Source: Streptomyces rishiriensis
GTDB lineage: Bacteria; Actinomycetota; Actinomycetes; Streptomycetales; Streptomycetaceae
Length of the DNA stretch: 64,000 bases
Assembly (NCBI RefSeq): GCF_030815485.1
Contig: NZ_JAUSWV010000002.1
Location: 1,612,001 to 1,676,000 of the forward strand
Direction: 5' to 3'
Part shown: positions 63,706-64,000 of the stretch, piece after piece
Layout: every line of letters starts with the position of its first letter
Position numbering within the stretch: position 1 is the stretch's first letter
Position numbers and translations under genes: made by a program
The notes under the pieces: generated by a model
Database searches by the model: none
What the model was told of the DNA's origin: nothing
What the model saw: only the letters and a program-made list of their open reading frames with translations

Positions 63706-64000
63706 ATGACCGCTTTCCTGCGAGCCCGCCGTCTGGTGGCCGGAGCCGCCGCGACGGGCCTACTGGCCGGAGGGGCCGTGCTCGGCCTGTCCGGCGCGGC
63801 TACCGCGGCTCCCGCTCCCGCTTCGGCCCCGAGCGTGGTGACCACCGACCACGACGGTAAGTGCCACTGGGTGAAGGGCCACTGGGAGAAGAAGTGGGTG
63901 AAGGGCCACTGGGAGAAGAAGCGGGTCAACCACAAGACCTGGAACCACGGCCACTGGGAGAACCACTACACCTACAAGTGGGTCTACGTCCAGGGCCACT
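63706..64000 (+). CDS. Secreted His/Trp-rich repeat protein (truncated by window edge)
   Basis: The first 98 codons are in the window. A signal peptide (FLRARRLVAGAAATGLLAGGAVLGLSGAATA, residues 4-34 with probable cleavage in the ATAAPA region) leads into a mature part that is His/Trp/Lys-rich. It has GHWEKK-type units, KGHWEKKWV then KGHWEKKRV, followed by NHGHWENHY and YKWVYVQGH. One Cys (KCHW) is near the start of this part. The ATG at 63706 is chosen because AGGGAG lies nine bases upstream. No family can be named from this fragment. It may bind metal, but that is inference. Confidence 0.8.
   Translation, partial: MTAFLRARRLVAGAAATGLLAGGAVLGLSGAATAAPAPASAPSVVTTDHDGKCHWVKGHWEKKWVKGHWEKKRVNHKTWNHGHWENHYTYKWVYVQGH

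Overview
The window is a high-GC actinobacterial chromosome segment. Gene content and order (ruvX-alaS, rpsD-rarA, hisS, relA-apt-secF-secD-yajC-ruvBAC-yebC-pdxTS-PIM genes, the sporulation gene ssgB) and the frequent GTG/TTG starts point firmly to a Streptomyces core region. No integrase, transposase, phage gene, CRISPR array or biosynthetic gene cluster is visible.

Layout. 1-8 kb: start of mltG (cut by the window edge), ruvX, alaS, two small envelope-type genes, rpsD, rarA and a vitamin-K-epoxide-reductase-like protein, all on the minus strand. 8-12.7 kb: hisS with a metallo-beta-lactamase-fold gene, then divergent plus-strand genes for a membrane-anchored peptidyl-prolyl isomerase and a DUF349 protein. 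12.7-28 kb: a long minus-strand block covering stringent response (relA), purine salvage (apt), Sec translocation (secD, secF, yajC), Holliday-junction processing (ruvABC), yebC, PLP synthesis (pdxST) and phosphatidylinositol mannoside synthesis (pgsA, acyltransferase, pimA). 28-39 kb: an EF-G-like GTPase, a large membrane protein, a HIT protein, a K+ channel, thrS, an overlapping gene pair with a DUF4365 nuclease-like member, a DEDDh exonuclease and tRNA-Val(CAC).

39-48.4 kb: a big membrane protein, then a sugar-utilisation operon (binding protein, two permeases, YesL-like protein, PL26-type lyase). The operon is preceded by a good promoter and two LacI-type palindromes, which suggests uptake and breakdown of pectin-derived rhamnogalacturonan. 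48.6-50.2 kb: a gene-free island of several distinct tandem-repeat families that ends at a second, apparently identical tRNA-Val(CAC). 50.4-57 kb: a PGPGW protein, ssgB, a CGNR zinc-finger regulator, small membrane proteins, a DsbA-like protein, a GNAT enzyme and pabC/pabB. 57-57.5 kb: a tRNA cluster (Gly, Cys, Val x3). 57.5-64 kb: a zinc-ribbon protein, an aminoglycoside-phosphotransferase-fold protein, a second repeat array with a strong terminator, a Ser/Thr kinase, an ECF sigma/anti-sigma pair, a HATPase anti-sigma-type protein and the start of an unusual His/Trp-rich secreted protein.

Most genes are housekeeping and their calls are secure. The most unusual material is the 48.6-50.2 kb repeat island, the smaller array at 58.96-59.15 kb, the DUF4365 gene pair and the truncated His/Trp-repeat protein at the right edge. 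I found no convincing complete novel system. The nuclease-like pair beside an exonuclease is the best candidate for one.
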